Shown here: positions 9,996 to 20,060 of the stretch, one piece after another | Numbering within the stretch: the first letter of the stretch is position 1 | How the letters are laid out: each line of letters begins with the position of its first letter | Notes under the pieces: generated by a model | What the model saw: the letters and a program-made list of their open reading frames with translations, nothing else | Told to the model about the DNA's origin: nothing | The model's database searches: none | NCBI RefSeq assembly: GCF_029023785.1 | Contig: NZ_CP118955.1 | Location: 1,114,501 to 1,178,500 of the forward strand | Length of the DNA stretch: 64,000 nt | Direction: 5' to 3' | Source of the DNA: Enterococcus faecium | Lineage (GTDB): Bacteria > Bacillota > Bacilli > Lactobacillales > Enterococcaceae | Position numbers and translations under genes: made by a program

Positions 9996-11042
9996 ATGTC
10001 GTCTAAAGGAACGAAAACTAAAATCATTCTAAATCTGCTTTTGCTGGTTGTGATTTTTGCCATTATTTATTATTTAATCAATCAATCATTTGCAGATATC
10101 TTTGCCGAATTGCTGTCTACCAGTATTGTTGTTTTGGTAGCAGCTGTTATATTAGGGACAGTTTACCAAATCGCTGAAGGGCGCTCAATCAAAGAAATTG
10201 CTGAACCTTTCGCGCCGAATTTTACAACGAAAGATGGGTTCTTGACCTCTAGCTATATTGCGTTTTACCGAATCGTTTCATTTGGTACAGGAACGCTGAT
10301 CTCGGAGATTTATTTTTATAACAAAAAAGGAATGAAGCTATCCCAGGGAGCAGGGGTGACAGCACTCCATATGATTATGTACAAACTGGCAGTGATCACT
10401 TATGCATTAGCTGGCTTGGTCATCCAATTCTCTCTTTTTTATTCTAATGGTCCGTCAATGATCTGGTTTATCATCGCTGGTATCCTTTTGACGATCGTGA
10501 TTGTTGCCTTTTTATTGGCGATGTCCGTCAGCTTGAATGTCCAAATATTTTTTGTCAGCTTATCGAATAAGTTATTTAAGAGTGAGCGTTTGCGAAAATG
10601 GGTGGATACATGCAATCAGCAGATCTACTCTTTAAGGGAAACGGTCCAAACCATTATCCAAGACAGGACTGCGCTATTGCGGATTTATCTATGGAATATG
10701 TTAAAACTTGTATTTTGGTATGTACTTCCCTATTTGATTCTGATTGAAAACCATCCTAAAATAGATTTTCTACTGACCATTTCGTTTATCAGCTTTGCAG
10801 TAGTGCTTTCAGGGGTTATTCCTACGCCTGCTGGTATTGGTTCCTTTGAATTTGTCTATTTGTTATTATTCAGACCAGTTGTTGGAACAGTTGACGCAGT
10901 TTCTTCGCTTTTACTGTATCGTTTCAGTTCCTTTATCTTGCCATTTCTCTATGGATTTGTGTATGTGATTGCTGAACGGCGAAGAGTGATCAAAGAAGAA
11001 ATAATAGAAGTAAAAAAAGAGAATAAAGAAAATCAAGGGTAG
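9996..11042 (+). CDS. Lysylphosphatidylglycerol synthase TM-region-like membrane protein
   Basis: A 348-residue polytopic protein resembling the flippase-like domain of MprF without the synthase domain (UPF0104 type). The late motif SGVIPTPAGIGSFEF is characteristic. The C-terminus is charged and cytoplasmic. It presumably moves or handles lipids, which fits the adjacent lipid kinase. Its stop codon lies in the left arm of the terminator hairpin that an IS element has split. Confidence 0.8.
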   Translation: MSSKGTKTKIILNLLLLVVIFAIIYYLINQSFADIFAELLSTSIVVLVAAVILGTVYQIAEGRSIKEIAEPFAPNFTTKDGFLTSSYIAFYRIVSFGTGTLISEIYFYNKKGMKLSQGAGVTALHMIMYKLAVITYALAGLVIQFSLFYSNGPSMIWFIIAGILLTIVIVAFLLAMSVSLNVQIFFVSLSNKLFKSERLRKWVDTCNQQIYSLRETVQTIIQDRTALLRIYLWNMLKLVFWYVLPYLILIENHPKIDFLLTISFISFAVVLSGVIPTPAGIGSFEFVYLLLFRPVVGTVDAVSSLLLYRFSSFILPFLYGFVYVIAERRRVIKEEIIEVKKENKENQG

Positions 11043-11057
11043 GTCTTTTATAAGATC
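11037..11057 (+). repeat. Left copy of 21-23 bp direct repeat flanking the IS
   Basis: The string starting GGGTAGGTC is repeated at 12577-12597. It corresponds to most of a terminator hairpin. Confidence 0.85.
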
Positions 11058-12482
11058 TCAGACTGTAGACAAAAAGGAGTGGCTTAATTGCCAACTCCTT
11101 TTTGTTAGTCTTTGTAGAAATTTGAAATAAAAAGCCATAGGCTTTTTTGCTTTCCATAGCCATGTGGCTAGTTTTTTTAAATTCATGGCAGCAAACGTAA
11201 GCATCGTGTGCGTGGCGACTTTTTCGAGACCTCGATATTTCGTCCAACGCATACCATGCTTTTCTTTTGCATCTGCAAATATTCGTTCAATGGTTTGTTT
11301 TCTCTTTTTATAAATTTCTCTATTCAACGCCGTATGGCGTTGGTGTTCAAGTTCATCCATAAGATCCGCCCAAACATGTCGAGTTACTATTTTTTGATGT
11401 TTTGTACTCAAAGTACAGTTTTTAAGTAATGGACAACTCCTACAGAATTTTGGATTTGATTTATAGGTTCGATAACCATCACGAGTGATAGTTGAAAATA
11501 ACAACGGTTGATTATTGGGACATAAATAGCAGTCAAAATAGGCATCATAAACAAAGTCTTTTTTACGAAACATTCCTTTTACTCCATGAGGTACAGTATA
11601 TGGAAGAATCGGGTAGAGTTTCAAGTGTGACAGAAAATGAACAAATTTAGGCGTCTTATATCCTGCATCAGCGACAACACGCTTTATATTTGGAAAAGCT
11701 CTTTTCGACTGTTTGACCAGATCGATTGCGACTTGGCTGTCATGTACATTTCCTGGTGTGATTAATGTAGATAAGATAAAACCATTATCTTCACAGGAAG
11801 TATGCGCGGAATAAGCAAATTGTTTTTCTCGTTCACCTTTAACATAGTAACCACTTTCTGGATCTGAATGACTTATTTTTTGAAGACTCAACTCACTTTC
11901 TATGTCCCATGTAAAAGGACGTTTTCCTACAGCAATACGTTCTTTATTTATTTCATCTTCTAATTCATCTTGATAAGCTTTAGCTTGACCGTAGGTCATT
12001 TCTTTTGTGAACTTATGTTTATTGGCATTTGCCTTAATATGAGTAGAATCAATATAAAGGTTGTCTTCCGTAACGAAGCCAGCTTTTACAGCTTGTTCTA
12101 GAATATGAGAGAAAATGTCTTCAAATAAAGTTGTTTCTCTAAATCTTCGAACATAGTTTTTACCAAAAGTAGAGAAATGCGGGATAGGATCCTCGAATGA
12201 ATAACCTAAAAACCAACGATAAGCAACATTTGTTTCAACGTCTTTAATAGTCTGTCTCATCGAACGGATACCAAATAAATATTGGATAAATACTAATTTA
12301 ATTAAGACCACTGGATCAATACTGGGACGACCATGGGTCGAATACGTAGATTCTACAATGGGATAAATGAAATCAAACTGAATCGCAGCATCAATCTTTC
12401 GAACTAAGTGATCTTTAGGTACAAGATCATCAATTGTTAACATAGCAAATTGATTTCTACCTTCAATCGATTGTTTTCTCAT
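11058..12482 (-). CDS. IS1182-type DDE transposase
   Basis: A 474-residue transposase. The N-terminal region (MLTIDDLVPKDHLVRKID, then HGRPSIDPVVLIKLVFIQYL) is the DUF772-type domain. An Asp in VVADAGYK and a cysteine cluster (CYLC, CRSC) follow. The frame is intact. ATG at 12482 has GGGAG 11 nt upstream; a GTG four codons earlier overlaps that SD. The stop uses the terminal base of the element. Confidence 0.88.
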   Translation of the reverse strand: MRKQSIEGRNQFAMLTIDDLVPKDHLVRKIDAAIQFDFIYPIVESTYSTHGRPSIDPVVLIKLVFIQYLFGIRSMRQTIKDVETNVAYRWFLGYSFEDPIPHFSTFGKNYVRRFRETTLFEDIFSHILEQAVKAGFVTEDNLYIDSTHIKANANKHKFTKEMTYGQAKAYQDELEDEINKERIAVGKRPFTWDIESELSLQKISHSDPESGYYVKGEREKQFAYSAHTSCEDNGFILSTLITPGNVHDSQVAIDLVKQSKRAFPNIKRVVADAGYKTPKFVHFLSHLKLYPILPYTVPHGVKGMFRKKDFVYDAYFDCYLCPNNQPLLFSTITRDGYRTYKSNPKFCRSCPLLKNCTLSTKHQKIVTRHVWADLMDELEHQRHTALNREIYKKRKQTIERIFADAKEKHGMRWTKYRGLEKVATHTMLTFAAMNLKKLATWLWKAKKPMAFYFKFLQRLTKRSWQLSHSFLSTV

Positions 12483-12576
12483 CGTTAGAATCACTCCCAG
12501 AATAGTTTATACAATGAGTATAAAACAAAAAAACTGCAAACAACACTCCAAATTTAGGAGTTTGTCTACAGTCTGA
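11058..12576 (-). mobile_element. IS1182-family-like insertion sequence
   Basis: A roughly 1.52-kb element with 16-bp terminal inverted repeats (TCAGACTGTAGACAAA) and one transposase gene. Its ends are ambiguous by one or two bases because the target is itself palindromic. It lies within the terminator of the preceding gene. Confidence 0.85.
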
Positions 12577-12606
12577 GGGTAGGTCTTTTATAAGATCTAC
12601 CCTTTT
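12577..12606 (+). terminator. Terminator hairpin (right repeat copy)
   Basis: GGGTAGgTCTT pairs with AAGAtCTACCC, followed by TTTTT. This is the intact terminator of the gene ending at 11042, now separated from it by the IS. Confidence 0.8.
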
Positions 12607-12741
12607 TATCAAATCAAAGAAAAACGTTATGGATAAGATAATTTTACGTTTGTTTGGCTCTTTTTTTATATACATACAATCAATTTTGTTTTTTAAGATT
12701 TATATAAGTCGAGAAAAAAAGTCAAAAAACTATGTGTATAT

Positions 12742-12758
12742 TTTGACCAAAATTGACC
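12742..12758 (+). promoter_or_regulatory. CtsR operator overlapping clpB promoter
   Basis: TTTGACC-AAA-ATTGACC at 12742-12758 matches the CtsR direct repeat read on this strand. It covers the -35 TTGACC (12743-12748), with TATAAT 17 bp downstream at 12766-12771. CtsR repression of clp genes is established in Firmicutes. Confidence 0.88.
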
Positions 12759-12831
12759 AAAGCGATATAATAGTTTTTGTAAAGATCAAAGAAATAAGTG
12801 ATCTTATCTTTAATTAGGAGGGTATACCTGT

Positions 12832-15441
12832 ATGAATATTGAGAAAATGACTACGACGCTTCAAGAAGCGATTGCTGAAGCTCAACAGATTGCGGTCACT
12901 CGAAAACACCAAGATATCGACATTGCCCATGTATGGAAAATCTTTTTACAACCTAATCATTTTGGTCGAAATTTCTATACGGATGCCGGATTGGATGTCG
13001 AATCTTTTGAACATGAAATTGATCGTCTACTGGATGAGTATCCAGTTGTTTCTGGTGGAAACGTCCAATATGGACAAAACCTCAGCCAGAATTTCTTTCG
13101 ATTATTGAATGAAGCAGACCAAATACGTGAAAGCTTCGGCGACGAGTTTCTTTCAACGGAAGTCGTTATTTTAGCGTTGATGAAATTAAAAAATTATCCG
13201 TTAACTGTTTATTTGAATAAAAACGGATTATCTGAAAAAGAATTGCGTAAAAACATCGAAGAGATGAGAGGAGGAGAAAGAGTGACCTCACAAAACCAAG
13301 AAGAACAATACAAAGCATTAGAAAAATACGGCGTTGATTTAGTACAGCAAGTCAAAAGCGGAAAAATGGATCCAATCATCGGTCGTGATGAAGAAATCCG
13401 TGATGTCATCCGTATTCTTTCACGAAAAACAAAAAATAATCCTGTTCTGATAGGAGAACCCGGTGTAGGGAAAACGGCAATCGTTGAAGGGCTTGCTCAA
13501 CGTATCGTACGCAAAGATGTGCCTGAAAATTTAAAAGATAAAACGATTTTTTCATTAGATATGGGTGCATTGATCGCTGGAGCAAAATTCCGCGGTGAAT
13601 TTGAAGAAAGACTAAAAGCAGTCTTGAAAGAAGTCAAAAAAAGTGATGGACGTATCCTCTTGTTCATCGATGAAATCCACAATATCGTAGGGGCAGGAAA
13701 AACAGAAGGAAGTATGGATGCCGGAAATCTGTTGAAACCAATGCTTGCTCGCGGTGAATTACATTTGATCGGTGCCACAACTTTAGATGAGTACCGTCAA
13801 TATATGGAAAAAGACAAAGCGTTGGAACGTCGCTTTCAAAAGGTATTAGTCAAAGAACCAACAGTGGAAGATACGATCAGTATTCTGCGTGGATTAAAAG
13901 AACGTTTTGAGATCCACCATGGTGTTAACATCCATGACAACGCATTAGTAGCAGCAGCTACTTTATCTGACCGTTATATTACTGATCGGTTCTTACCGGA
14001 CAAAGCAATCGATTTGATCGATGAAGCCAGTGCAACGATTCGGGTAGAAATGAACTCTATGCCAACGGAATTAGATCAAGTTACTAGACGTTTGATGCAG
14101 TTGGAAATCGAAGAAGCTGCACTGAAAAAAGAATCAGATGATGCAAGTAAAAAACGCTTGAAAAATTTGCAAGAAGAATTAGCTGAACTTCGTGAAGAAG
14201 CAAATGCGATGAAGATGCAGTGGGAAACAGAAAAAGAAGAAGTCAATTCTGTTTCAGCAAAACGTGCTGAAATCGATAAAGCAAAACACGAATTAGAAGA
14301 TGCAGAAAATAACTATGATTTAGAACGCGCTGCTGTATTGCGTCATGGTACGATACCTCAATTAGAAAAAGAATTGAAGGAATTAGAAGCTAAAGCAAAA
14401 GACAGCGAGATTAAGATGGTTCAAGAGTCCGTTACCGAAAATGAGATTGCTCAAGTCGTTGGCAGATTAACGGGTATCCCCGTAACGAAACTTGTAGAAG
14501 GTGAACGAGAAAAACTAATTAAATTGAATGAAACACTTCATAAACGAGTGATTGGTCAAGATGAAGCAGTTGATGCGGTCAGTGACGCGGTAATTCGTTC
14601 ACGGGCTGGATTGCAAGACCCAAATCGTCCTCTAGGTTCTTTCCTTTTCCTAGGACCAACTGGTGTCGGAAAAACCGAATTAGCGAAAGCGTTAGCTGAG
14701 AACTTGTTTGACTCAGAAGATCATATGGTACGGATCGATATGAGTGAATATATGGAAAAACATGCTGTGTCTCGTCTAGTCGGAGCTCCTCCAGGCTATG
14801 TAGGTTACGAAGAAGGTGGTCAATTAACGGAAGCTGTCAGACGAAATCCTTATACAATCGTCTTGTTGGATGAAATCGAAAAAGCGCATCCCGATGTCTT
14901 CAATATCTTGTTACAAGTCCTAGATGACGGACGCTTGACTGATTCAAAAGGGCGAGTAGTAGATTTTAAAAATACGGTTCTGATCATGACCAGCAATATC
15001 GGTTCACAGTTACTGCTGGAAGGCGTGACTGCTGATGGAACGATTCCAGAAGCAGTGGCTGAACAAGTCAACACGCTATTACGTGGAAACTTCAAACCAG
15101 AATTCTTGAACCGAATCGACGACACGATTTTATTTACACCATTGAGCCTAGACAACGTGAAAGGAATCGTTGACAAAATGGTGGCGCAATTGGCACAACG
15201 TCTGGAACATCAAGAAATCCTGTTGACAATCAGTGATGAAGCCAAAACGTGGATTGCTGAAAATGCTTATGAACCAGCATATGGTGCAAGACCACTGAAA
15301 CGATTTATCACTAAGGAAGTAGAAACACCACTAGCTAAAGAAATCGTTGCAGGGCATGTTATGCCTAAATCAAAAGTAACGATTACTTTACTTGATGGAC
15401 AACTTCATTTCAAAACAGAAGAACTAGAAGAAATCGTCTAA
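12832..15441 (+). CDS. clpB: ATP-dependent chaperone ClpB
   Basis: Hexameric AAA+ disaggregase that works with DnaK. The 869-residue product has an N-terminal Clp repeat domain, NBD1 with Walker A GEPGVGKT near residue 210, a long coiled-coil M-domain (about 410-530) and NBD2 with GPTGVGKT near residue 608. The start follows AGGAGGG. The CtsR operator upstream makes it a heat-shock gene of the CtsR regulon. Confidence 0.97.
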   Translation: MNIEKMTTTLQEAIAEAQQIAVTRKHQDIDIAHVWKIFLQPNHFGRNFYTDAGLDVESFEHEIDRLLDEYPVVSGGNVQYGQNLSQNFFRLLNEADQIRESFGDEFLSTEVVILALMKLKNYPLTVYLNKNGLSEKELRKNIEEMRGGERVTSQNQEEQYKALEKYGVDLVQQVKSGKMDPIIGRDEEIRDVIRILSRKTKNNPVLIGEPGVGKTAIVEGLAQRIVRKDVPENLKDKTIFSLDMGALIAGAKFRGEFEERLKAVLKEVKKSDGRILLFIDEIHNIVGAGKTEGSMDAGNLLKPMLARGELHLIGATTLDEYRQYMEKDKALERRFQKVLVKEPTVEDTISILRGLKERFEIHHGVNIHDNALVAAATLSDRYITDRFLPDKAIDLIDEASATIRVEMNSMPTELDQVTRRLMQLEIEEAALKKESDDASKKRLKNLQEELAELREEANAMKMQWETEKEEVNSVSAKRAEIDKAKHELEDAENNYDLERAAVLRHGTIPQLEKELKELEAKAKDSEIKMVQESVTENEIAQVVGRLTGIPVTKLVEGEREKLIKLNETLHKRVIGQDEAVDAVSDAVIRSRAGLQDPNRPLGSFLFLGPTGVGKTELAKALAENLFDSEDHMVRIDMSEYMEKHAVSRLVGAPPGYVGYEEGGQLTEAVRRNPYTIVLLDEIEKAHPDVFNILLQVLDDGRLTDSKGRVVDFKNTVLIMTSNIGSQLLLEGVTADGTIPEAVAEQVNTLLRGNFKPEFLNRIDDTILFTPLSLDNVKGIVDKMVAQLAQRLEHQEILLTISDEAKTWIAENAYEPAYGARPLKRFITKEVETPLAKEIVAGHVMPKSKVTITLLDGQLHFKTEELEEIV

Positions 15442-15464
15442 TCTTCAAATTGAGACTATGAAAG

Positions 15465-15505
15465 AAAAAGGGGGTGTGACACAACTAGTGTCACACCCCC
15501 TTTTT
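15465..15505. terminator. Bidirectional terminator between clpB and the convergent gene
   Basis: Perfect 13-bp stem GGGGGTGTGACAC with loop AACTA, an A-run on the left and TTTTT on the right, so it can serve both strands. Confidence 0.92.
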
Positions 15506-15587
15506 CCGAATAAATTCCAGAAGTAGCTTCTTCGAAAAATAAGTCGAAATTCCTTGAAGCTGCCCGCTTCTGCCACAATCTCTTTTA

Positions 15588-16259
15588 TTAAATATTTTTT
15601 ACTTTTTCTAATTTATAACTTTCAAAATAACGCTCATCTTTTTTACTTTGAGACCAAGCAAACAATCCCATCAAGGCAGCACCTATCGTATTTGTCAGCA
15701 AGTCGCCCATCGTATCCATCAATGCTGCTCGTCCGACAAACAGTGTGCCGTCAGAAGCAGCAAAGCGTTGAAGATTCATGCCTAAGAATTGGTCACATAA
15801 GAATTCCCAGAACTCCCAAAACACGCCGCAAAGTCCAGCAAACGCAAAGCCGAATAAGAGGAACAACCAAGGACTGGTTTTTGATATCTCAGCATCTTTC
15901 ATCAAGTAACCAATCAATCCATAGCCAAGAGCTGTCAGGACCATTGGACTCACAGCGTGTAAAATTTTGTCCCAAAAAGAGATGATACTGATCAAATGCA
16001 TCCCTGTGCCTAAAAAGACAGAGATGAACAAGAAAAACCAGTAAAACAAAACGATTGCTGCTGGTATTTTAAGTTTGAAAACTTTCAAAATGACTTGTGG
16101 CATGAAAATCAATGCAATCCCTAATAAAGATTCCACGATAAATGTGATTCCTTGAGAAGTCGAATATTTTTGTGTGATAAATTCATAAAAATTATAGCAG
16201 ACAACGAATATGCCAAAAGCAAGTAAAGCTATTTGCACCTTTTTGATTTCTTTAATCAC
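15588..16259 (-). CDS. Polytopic membrane protein (DUF2238/YjdF-like)
   Basis: A 223-residue protein with about six membrane segments. The conserved polar positions DKILHAVSP, GVFWEFWEF and MDTMGDLLTN resemble DUF2238-type membrane proteins. GTG at 16259 was chosen because GGAGG lies 8 nt upstream. It overlaps the end of the deoxyribosyltransferase gene by 8 nt, so the two are co-translated. Function unknown. Confidence 0.7.
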   Translation of the reverse strand: MIKEIKKVQIALLAFGIFVVCYNFYEFITQKYSTSQGITFIVESLLGIALIFMPQVILKVFKLKIPAAIVLFYWFFLFISVFLGTGMHLISIISFWDKILHAVSPMVLTALGYGLIGYLMKDAEISKTSPWLFLLFGFAFAGLCGVFWEFWEFLCDQFLGMNLQRFAASDGTLFVGRAALMDTMGDLLTNTIGAALMGLFAWSQSKKDERYFESYKLEKVKNI

Positions 16260-16746
16260 TGAAAGTCCCTCCATCTAAAAATCTTTTTACTTCTGAAAGC
16301 AACTCAGTTTCTGAAGAAACCACTTTTCCGTTCAATTTGATCAGACCTATTGTATATAAGTTCAGGTAGTGAAATTGATTTTCAGCTGTTTCTTGTAGTG
16401 CAGCGATTTTTTTCGGGTGGGTTCCGCCTTGCTGTCGAGTATCAGTATATAAGCCGATCACTGGGATGCCTTTCGCATAAGCCACACCGATTTCCGATGC
16501 TACCCCGGCATCGATCGTCAGCCCATCTAGTAAAGCAATCATTAAATCACTAGCCAACACTTTTTCTGTATCAGCAAGAGCAATCATTCGACTGTCTGCA
16601 TAAGCAGTTTTGTCATTGATTGCTTCATTTTCTTGAGGAAGATAGATCGAAAGCTCAGAAGAGAGCTCTCTGATTTCTTTAACTAACTGTTGGTTATATA
16701 ACAAATCACTTTTAGCAAACATTGGTGCGGCAAAATAAATTTTCAT
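16252..16746 (-). CDS. Nucleoside 2-deoxyribosyltransferase
   Basis: A 164-residue enzyme that exchanges bases on 2'-deoxynucleosides in salvage. IYFAAPMF at the N-terminus is the family start motif. DGLTIDAGVASEIGVAYA carries the catalytic glutamate and the Asp of the active site. It forms a two-gene unit with the membrane protein downstream. Confidence 0.9.
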   Translation of the reverse strand: MKIYFAAPMFAKSDLLYNQQLVKEIRELSSELSIYLPQENEAINDKTAYADSRMIALADTEKVLASDLMIALLDGLTIDAGVASEIGVAYAKGIPVIGLYTDTRQQGGTHPKKIAALQETAENQFHYLNLYTIGLIKLNGKVVSSETELLSEVKRFLDGGTFSD

Positions 16747-16765
16747 CTAAACATCATCCTTTTTA

Positions 16766-17986
16766 TCAAAAATAATCGCTAAAGTAAGCTTCCATGTTTG
16801 GAATGATACGCTCTAGTGACTTCAGTGTTTCTTCATCTGTTTCTAACCGTTCGATTCTTGCCAAATAAGAAGCACGTCGATAATTCATCATCAAGCAAGT
16901 CAATGTTTGGATATTCAATCGAACGGATTTTCCTATAGGTTCATTCAAGACACGGACTTTTCCCTGTTCATCCCATGTTAAAGCAAAGACGCCATTATTC
17001 CAAGGAGCGACAGGATCTTCAATGATGAAATGAAAAGCATCAGCTGTTCCAACAAACGGAAACCGTTGAAGGAATTCTTTTACATCAACGATCCGAGCCA
17101 TAAAATATGGTTCGATCTGCTCTTTGATCTGACTATCTTCAATCAAAAATGCTAAAGGCTCATTTTTATAAATATCTCCATGTACCCAGTAGATCATGGA
17201 AAAATGTGCGGAAATAAAGTTCCATAAGCCATTTCGAGCTTCTTGATCAAGATAGAACATTTCTTTTACGTGAAATATTTCTTCAGCTACCCAGTAGAAT
17301 AGAACACCTCTTGGTTCATGGTTGCTATCGTAGTAGACAGCGGCTGTGCGCTCATCTTCATTTTCGAAACGCCAATACTCTTCCCAATGAAAATCACTGC
17401 GGAATAAAGCACCATGGTTTTGTTGGGCAAATTTGTCATAAACGGAAAATACGTCTGGATGATCAACTGGTAATCGCTCAACCATACCACTTACTGGGAT
17501 TTGTTTAGGTAACTGTGTATCTCTGATTTTAAAGGAAAGTTTATCAGACATGATTTCCCATCCTTTACGCCGATAGTAGGGGATACTATAAGGATACAAA
17601 TAAGAGATCCATTGCTTATTCTTGCGCATATTATCCAATGCAACGATAATTAGATCTTGCATCAATCCATGGTTCGCATATTCTGGATAAGTTCCAACTC
17701 CAGTCACACCACCCATTTTATAACGTGCACCGTGAATATTGACTTCACAAGGATAGATAGCGATTTGAGAGATCAGTTTATTTTCGTGGAACCATCCGAA
17801 CACTTTCGATACTTCCAAAATCGGTCTTTTGGAACGGATAAAAGCTCGTTTATTCTCAAACCCGCTTTCCTCGATATCTGCTTCAGTCACTTGGAACACA
17901 TAGGAAAGCAATTCATTGAATTGATCGATATGTTCTTGAGTGACCGGTTTTAATTCAAGATTTTCTCTAAAATCTTTTTGATCCAT
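16766..17986 (-). CDS. Eis-like GNAT acetyltransferase
   Basis: A 406-residue protein of the enhanced intracellular survival (Eis) type: an N-terminal GNAT domain with the acetyl-CoA region MGGVTGVGTYPEYANHGL, a second GNAT-like fold, and a C-terminal sterol-carrier-like domain (VRLNIQTLTCLMM). Such enzymes can acetylate aminoglycosides or other amines; the substrate here cannot be told. Confidence 0.85.
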   Translation of the reverse strand: MDQKDFRENLELKPVTQEHIDQFNELLSYVFQVTEADIEESGFENKRAFIRSKRPILEVSKVFGWFHENKLISQIAIYPCEVNIHGARYKMGGVTGVGTYPEYANHGLMQDLIIVALDNMRKNKQWISYLYPYSIPYYRRKGWEIMSDKLSFKIRDTQLPKQIPVSGMVERLPVDHPDVFSVYDKFAQQNHGALFRSDFHWEEYWRFENEDERTAAVYYDSNHEPRGVLFYWVAEEIFHVKEMFYLDQEARNGLWNFISAHFSMIYWVHGDIYKNEPLAFLIEDSQIKEQIEPYFMARIVDVKEFLQRFPFVGTADAFHFIIEDPVAPWNNGVFALTWDEQGKVRVLNEPIGKSVRLNIQTLTCLMMNYRRASYLARIERLETDEETLKSLERIIPNMEAYFSDYF

Positions 17987-18089
17987 TTTTTCATCTCCAT
18001 TTATTAGCTTGATAACAGTATAGCAAAATTCTACAAAAAAAACTTCTATAGCTGACTAATTAAAAACTCTTTAAATTACTGCTTTTCGT

Positions 18090-18098
18090 TGGTATAAT
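18090..18098 (+). promoter_or_regulatory. Extended -10 promoter of lepA
   Basis: TGgTATAAT, 35 nt before the start codon, with a weak -35 (TTTAAA) 17 bp upstream. Confidence 0.6.
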
Positions 18099-18132
18099 GG
18101 AAAGTGCTGATTATATGAAAAGAGGAGACGCT

Positions 18133-19968
18133 ATGGATATAAAGAAAATGAAAGAACGCCAAGAGCAGATTCGTAATTTTTCGATCATCGCTCATATCGA
18201 CCATGGGAAATCTACATTGGCCGATCGTATTTTAGAAATGACGCACACTGTGACGTCTCGCGAAATGCAAGATCAGCTGTTAGACTCGATGGATTTGGAA
18301 CGTGAACGTGGAATCACGATTAAATTAAATGCTGTAGAACTCAATTACACAGCGAAAAATGGAGAAACATATATCTTTCACTTGATTGACACCCCAGGGC
18401 ACGTCGACTTCACCTATGAAGTCTCTCGAAGCCTTGCTGCCTGTGAGGGTGCCGTTTTAGTGGTCGATGCAGCACAAGGAATCGAAGCCCAAACATTGGC
18501 CAATGTTTATTTAGCCTTAGACAATGATTTGGAGATCCTGCCAGTCATCAATAAAATCGACCTACCCGCAGCAGATCCCGAACGTGTCCGTCAAGAAATC
18601 GAAGACGTAATCGGAATTGATGCTAGTGAAGCTGTATTAGCTAGTGCCAAATCAGGGATTGGGATTGAAGATATTCTCGAGCAGATCGTGGAATATGTTC
18701 CTGCACCAAGTGGAGACTTAGATGCACCGCTAAAAGCTTTGATCTTTGACTCTATTTATGATAGTTACCGCGGTGTTGTTCTAAATGTCCGAATCACGGA
18801 CGGTATGGTCAAACCCGGAGACAAAATCAAACTGATGAGTAATGGAAAAACATTTGATGTTACAGAGGTCGGGGTCTTCTCGCCAAAAGCAGTTGTTAGA
18901 GACTTTTTGATGGTCGGTGATGTCGGTTATATCACAGCAAGTATCAAAACTGTCCAAGATACACGAGTAGGGGATACAGTAACGTTAGCAGACAATCCTG
19001 CCGCTGAAGCTTTACCAGGTTACCGAAAAATGAATCCGATGGTTTATTGTGGTCTTTATCCAATTGATACTTCTCGTTACAACGATTTGCGGGAAGCTTT
19101 AGAAAAACTGCAATTGAATGATGCTGCTTTACAATTCGAACCAGAAACCTCTCAAGCATTAGGTTTTGGGTTCCGCTGTGGATTCCTCGGACTTCTTCAT
19201 ATGGATGTCGTCCAAGAACGCTTGGAACGGGAATTCAATCTAGAATTGATCACGACTGCACCATCCGTTATTTACCATGTTAATAAAACGGATGGTACGA
19301 CTGCTACAGTAGATAACCCGGCAGATTTTCCTGAACCTGTAACGATCCAGGATGTAGAAGAACCATTCGTCAAAGCACAGATCATGGTCCCAAATGATTT
19401 TGTCGGTGCAGTAATGGAACTTTCTCAACGAAAACGGGGAGAATTCATTACGATGGATTATTTAGATGATTACCGAGTAAATGTCGTCTATAATATTCCG
19501 CTTTCTGAAATTGTCTTTGACTTTTTCGACAAATTGAAATCAAGCACGAAAGGCTATGCCTCATTGGATTATGAAATGTCTGGTTATCAAAAAAGCAAGT
19601 TAGTGAAGATGGATATCTTGCTGAATGGAGAAAAAGTCGATGCATTAAGCTTTATCGTTCACCGAGACTTTGCCTATGAACGTGGAAAAGCAATCGTTGA
19701 AAAACTGAAAAAACTAATCCCACGCCAACAATTTGAGGTGCCAATCCAAGCAGCTATTGGACAAAAAATCGTTGCCCGTTCAGACATCAAAGCCTTGCGT
19801 AAAAACGTCTTGGCTAAATGTTATGGTGGAGATGTTTCTCGTAAACGTAAACTCTTAGAGAAACAAAAAGAAGGGAAGAAGCGGATGAAACAAATCGGCT
19901 CAGTCGAAGTTCCGCAAGAAGCCTTCATGGCTGTTCTGAAAATGGATGAGGACGAACCGAAGAAATAG
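18133..19968 (+). CDS. lepA: Elongation factor 4 (LepA), 3' end rebuilt by prophage
   Basis: Ribosome-associated translational GTPase, 611 residues. It shows G1 [10 protein letters not shown]3 DTPGH and G4 NKID, then the EF-G-like domains and the LepA-specific C-terminal domain. ATG at 18133 follows AGAGGAG; an upstream ATG lacks a ribosome site. The last codons ([16 protein letters not shown]) lie in the attachment duplication; a second version of the tail, ending EEESKK, sits at 59828-59876. The phage therefore regenerates the gene end and does not destroy it. Confidence 0.95.
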   Translation: MDIKKMKERQEQIRNFSIIAHIDHGKSTLADRILEMTHTVTSREMQDQLLDSMDLERERGITIKLNAVELNYTAKNGETYIFHLIDTPGHVDFTYEVSRSLAACEGAVLVVDAAQGIEAQTLANVYLALDNDLEILPVINKIDLPAADPERVRQEIEDVIGIDASEAVLASAKSGIGIEDILEQIVEYVPAPSGDLDAPLKALIFDSIYDSYRGVVLNVRITDGMVKPGDKIKLMSNGKTFDVTEVGVFSPKAVVRDFLMVGDVGYITASIKTVQDTRVGDTVTLADNPAAEALPGYRKMNPMVYCGLYPIDTSRYNDLREALEKLQLNDAALQFEPETSQALGFGFRCGFLGLLHMDVVQERLEREFNLELITTAPSVIYHVNKTDGTTATVDNPADFPEPVTIQDVEEPFVKAQIMVPNDFVGAVMELSQRKRGEFITMDYLDDYRVNVVYNIPLSEIVFDFFDKLKSSTKGYASLDYEMSGYQKSKLVKMDILLNGEKVDALSFIVHRDFAYERGKAIVEKLKKLIPRQQFEVPIQAAIGQKIVARSDIKALRKNVLAKCYGGDVSRKRKLLEKQKEGKKRMKQIGSVEVPQEAFMAVLKMDEDEPKK

Positions 19969-19973
19969 CAAGG
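19916..19973 (+). repeat. attL, lepA 3' end
   Basis: 58-bp segment matching 59824-59881 at 52 positions. The 20-bp identical core is gttctgaaaatggatgagga (19933-19952). This is the likely integration site. Confidence 0.88.
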
Positions 19974-20020
19974 TTTGTTTGAAAACAGTGTAAAAAATAA
20001 ACCGTGTTTACATGGATTTG

Positions 20021-20048
20021 CCACCGGTTTGCCACCGGTGGTTTTTTT
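20021..20048 (+). terminator. Terminator shared by lepA and integrase
   Basis: CCACCGG loop CCGGTGG followed by seven T. The string TTTGCCACCGG occurs twice in tandem here. Confidence 0.85.
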
Positions 20049-20060
20049 CGGTGGCAAAGT

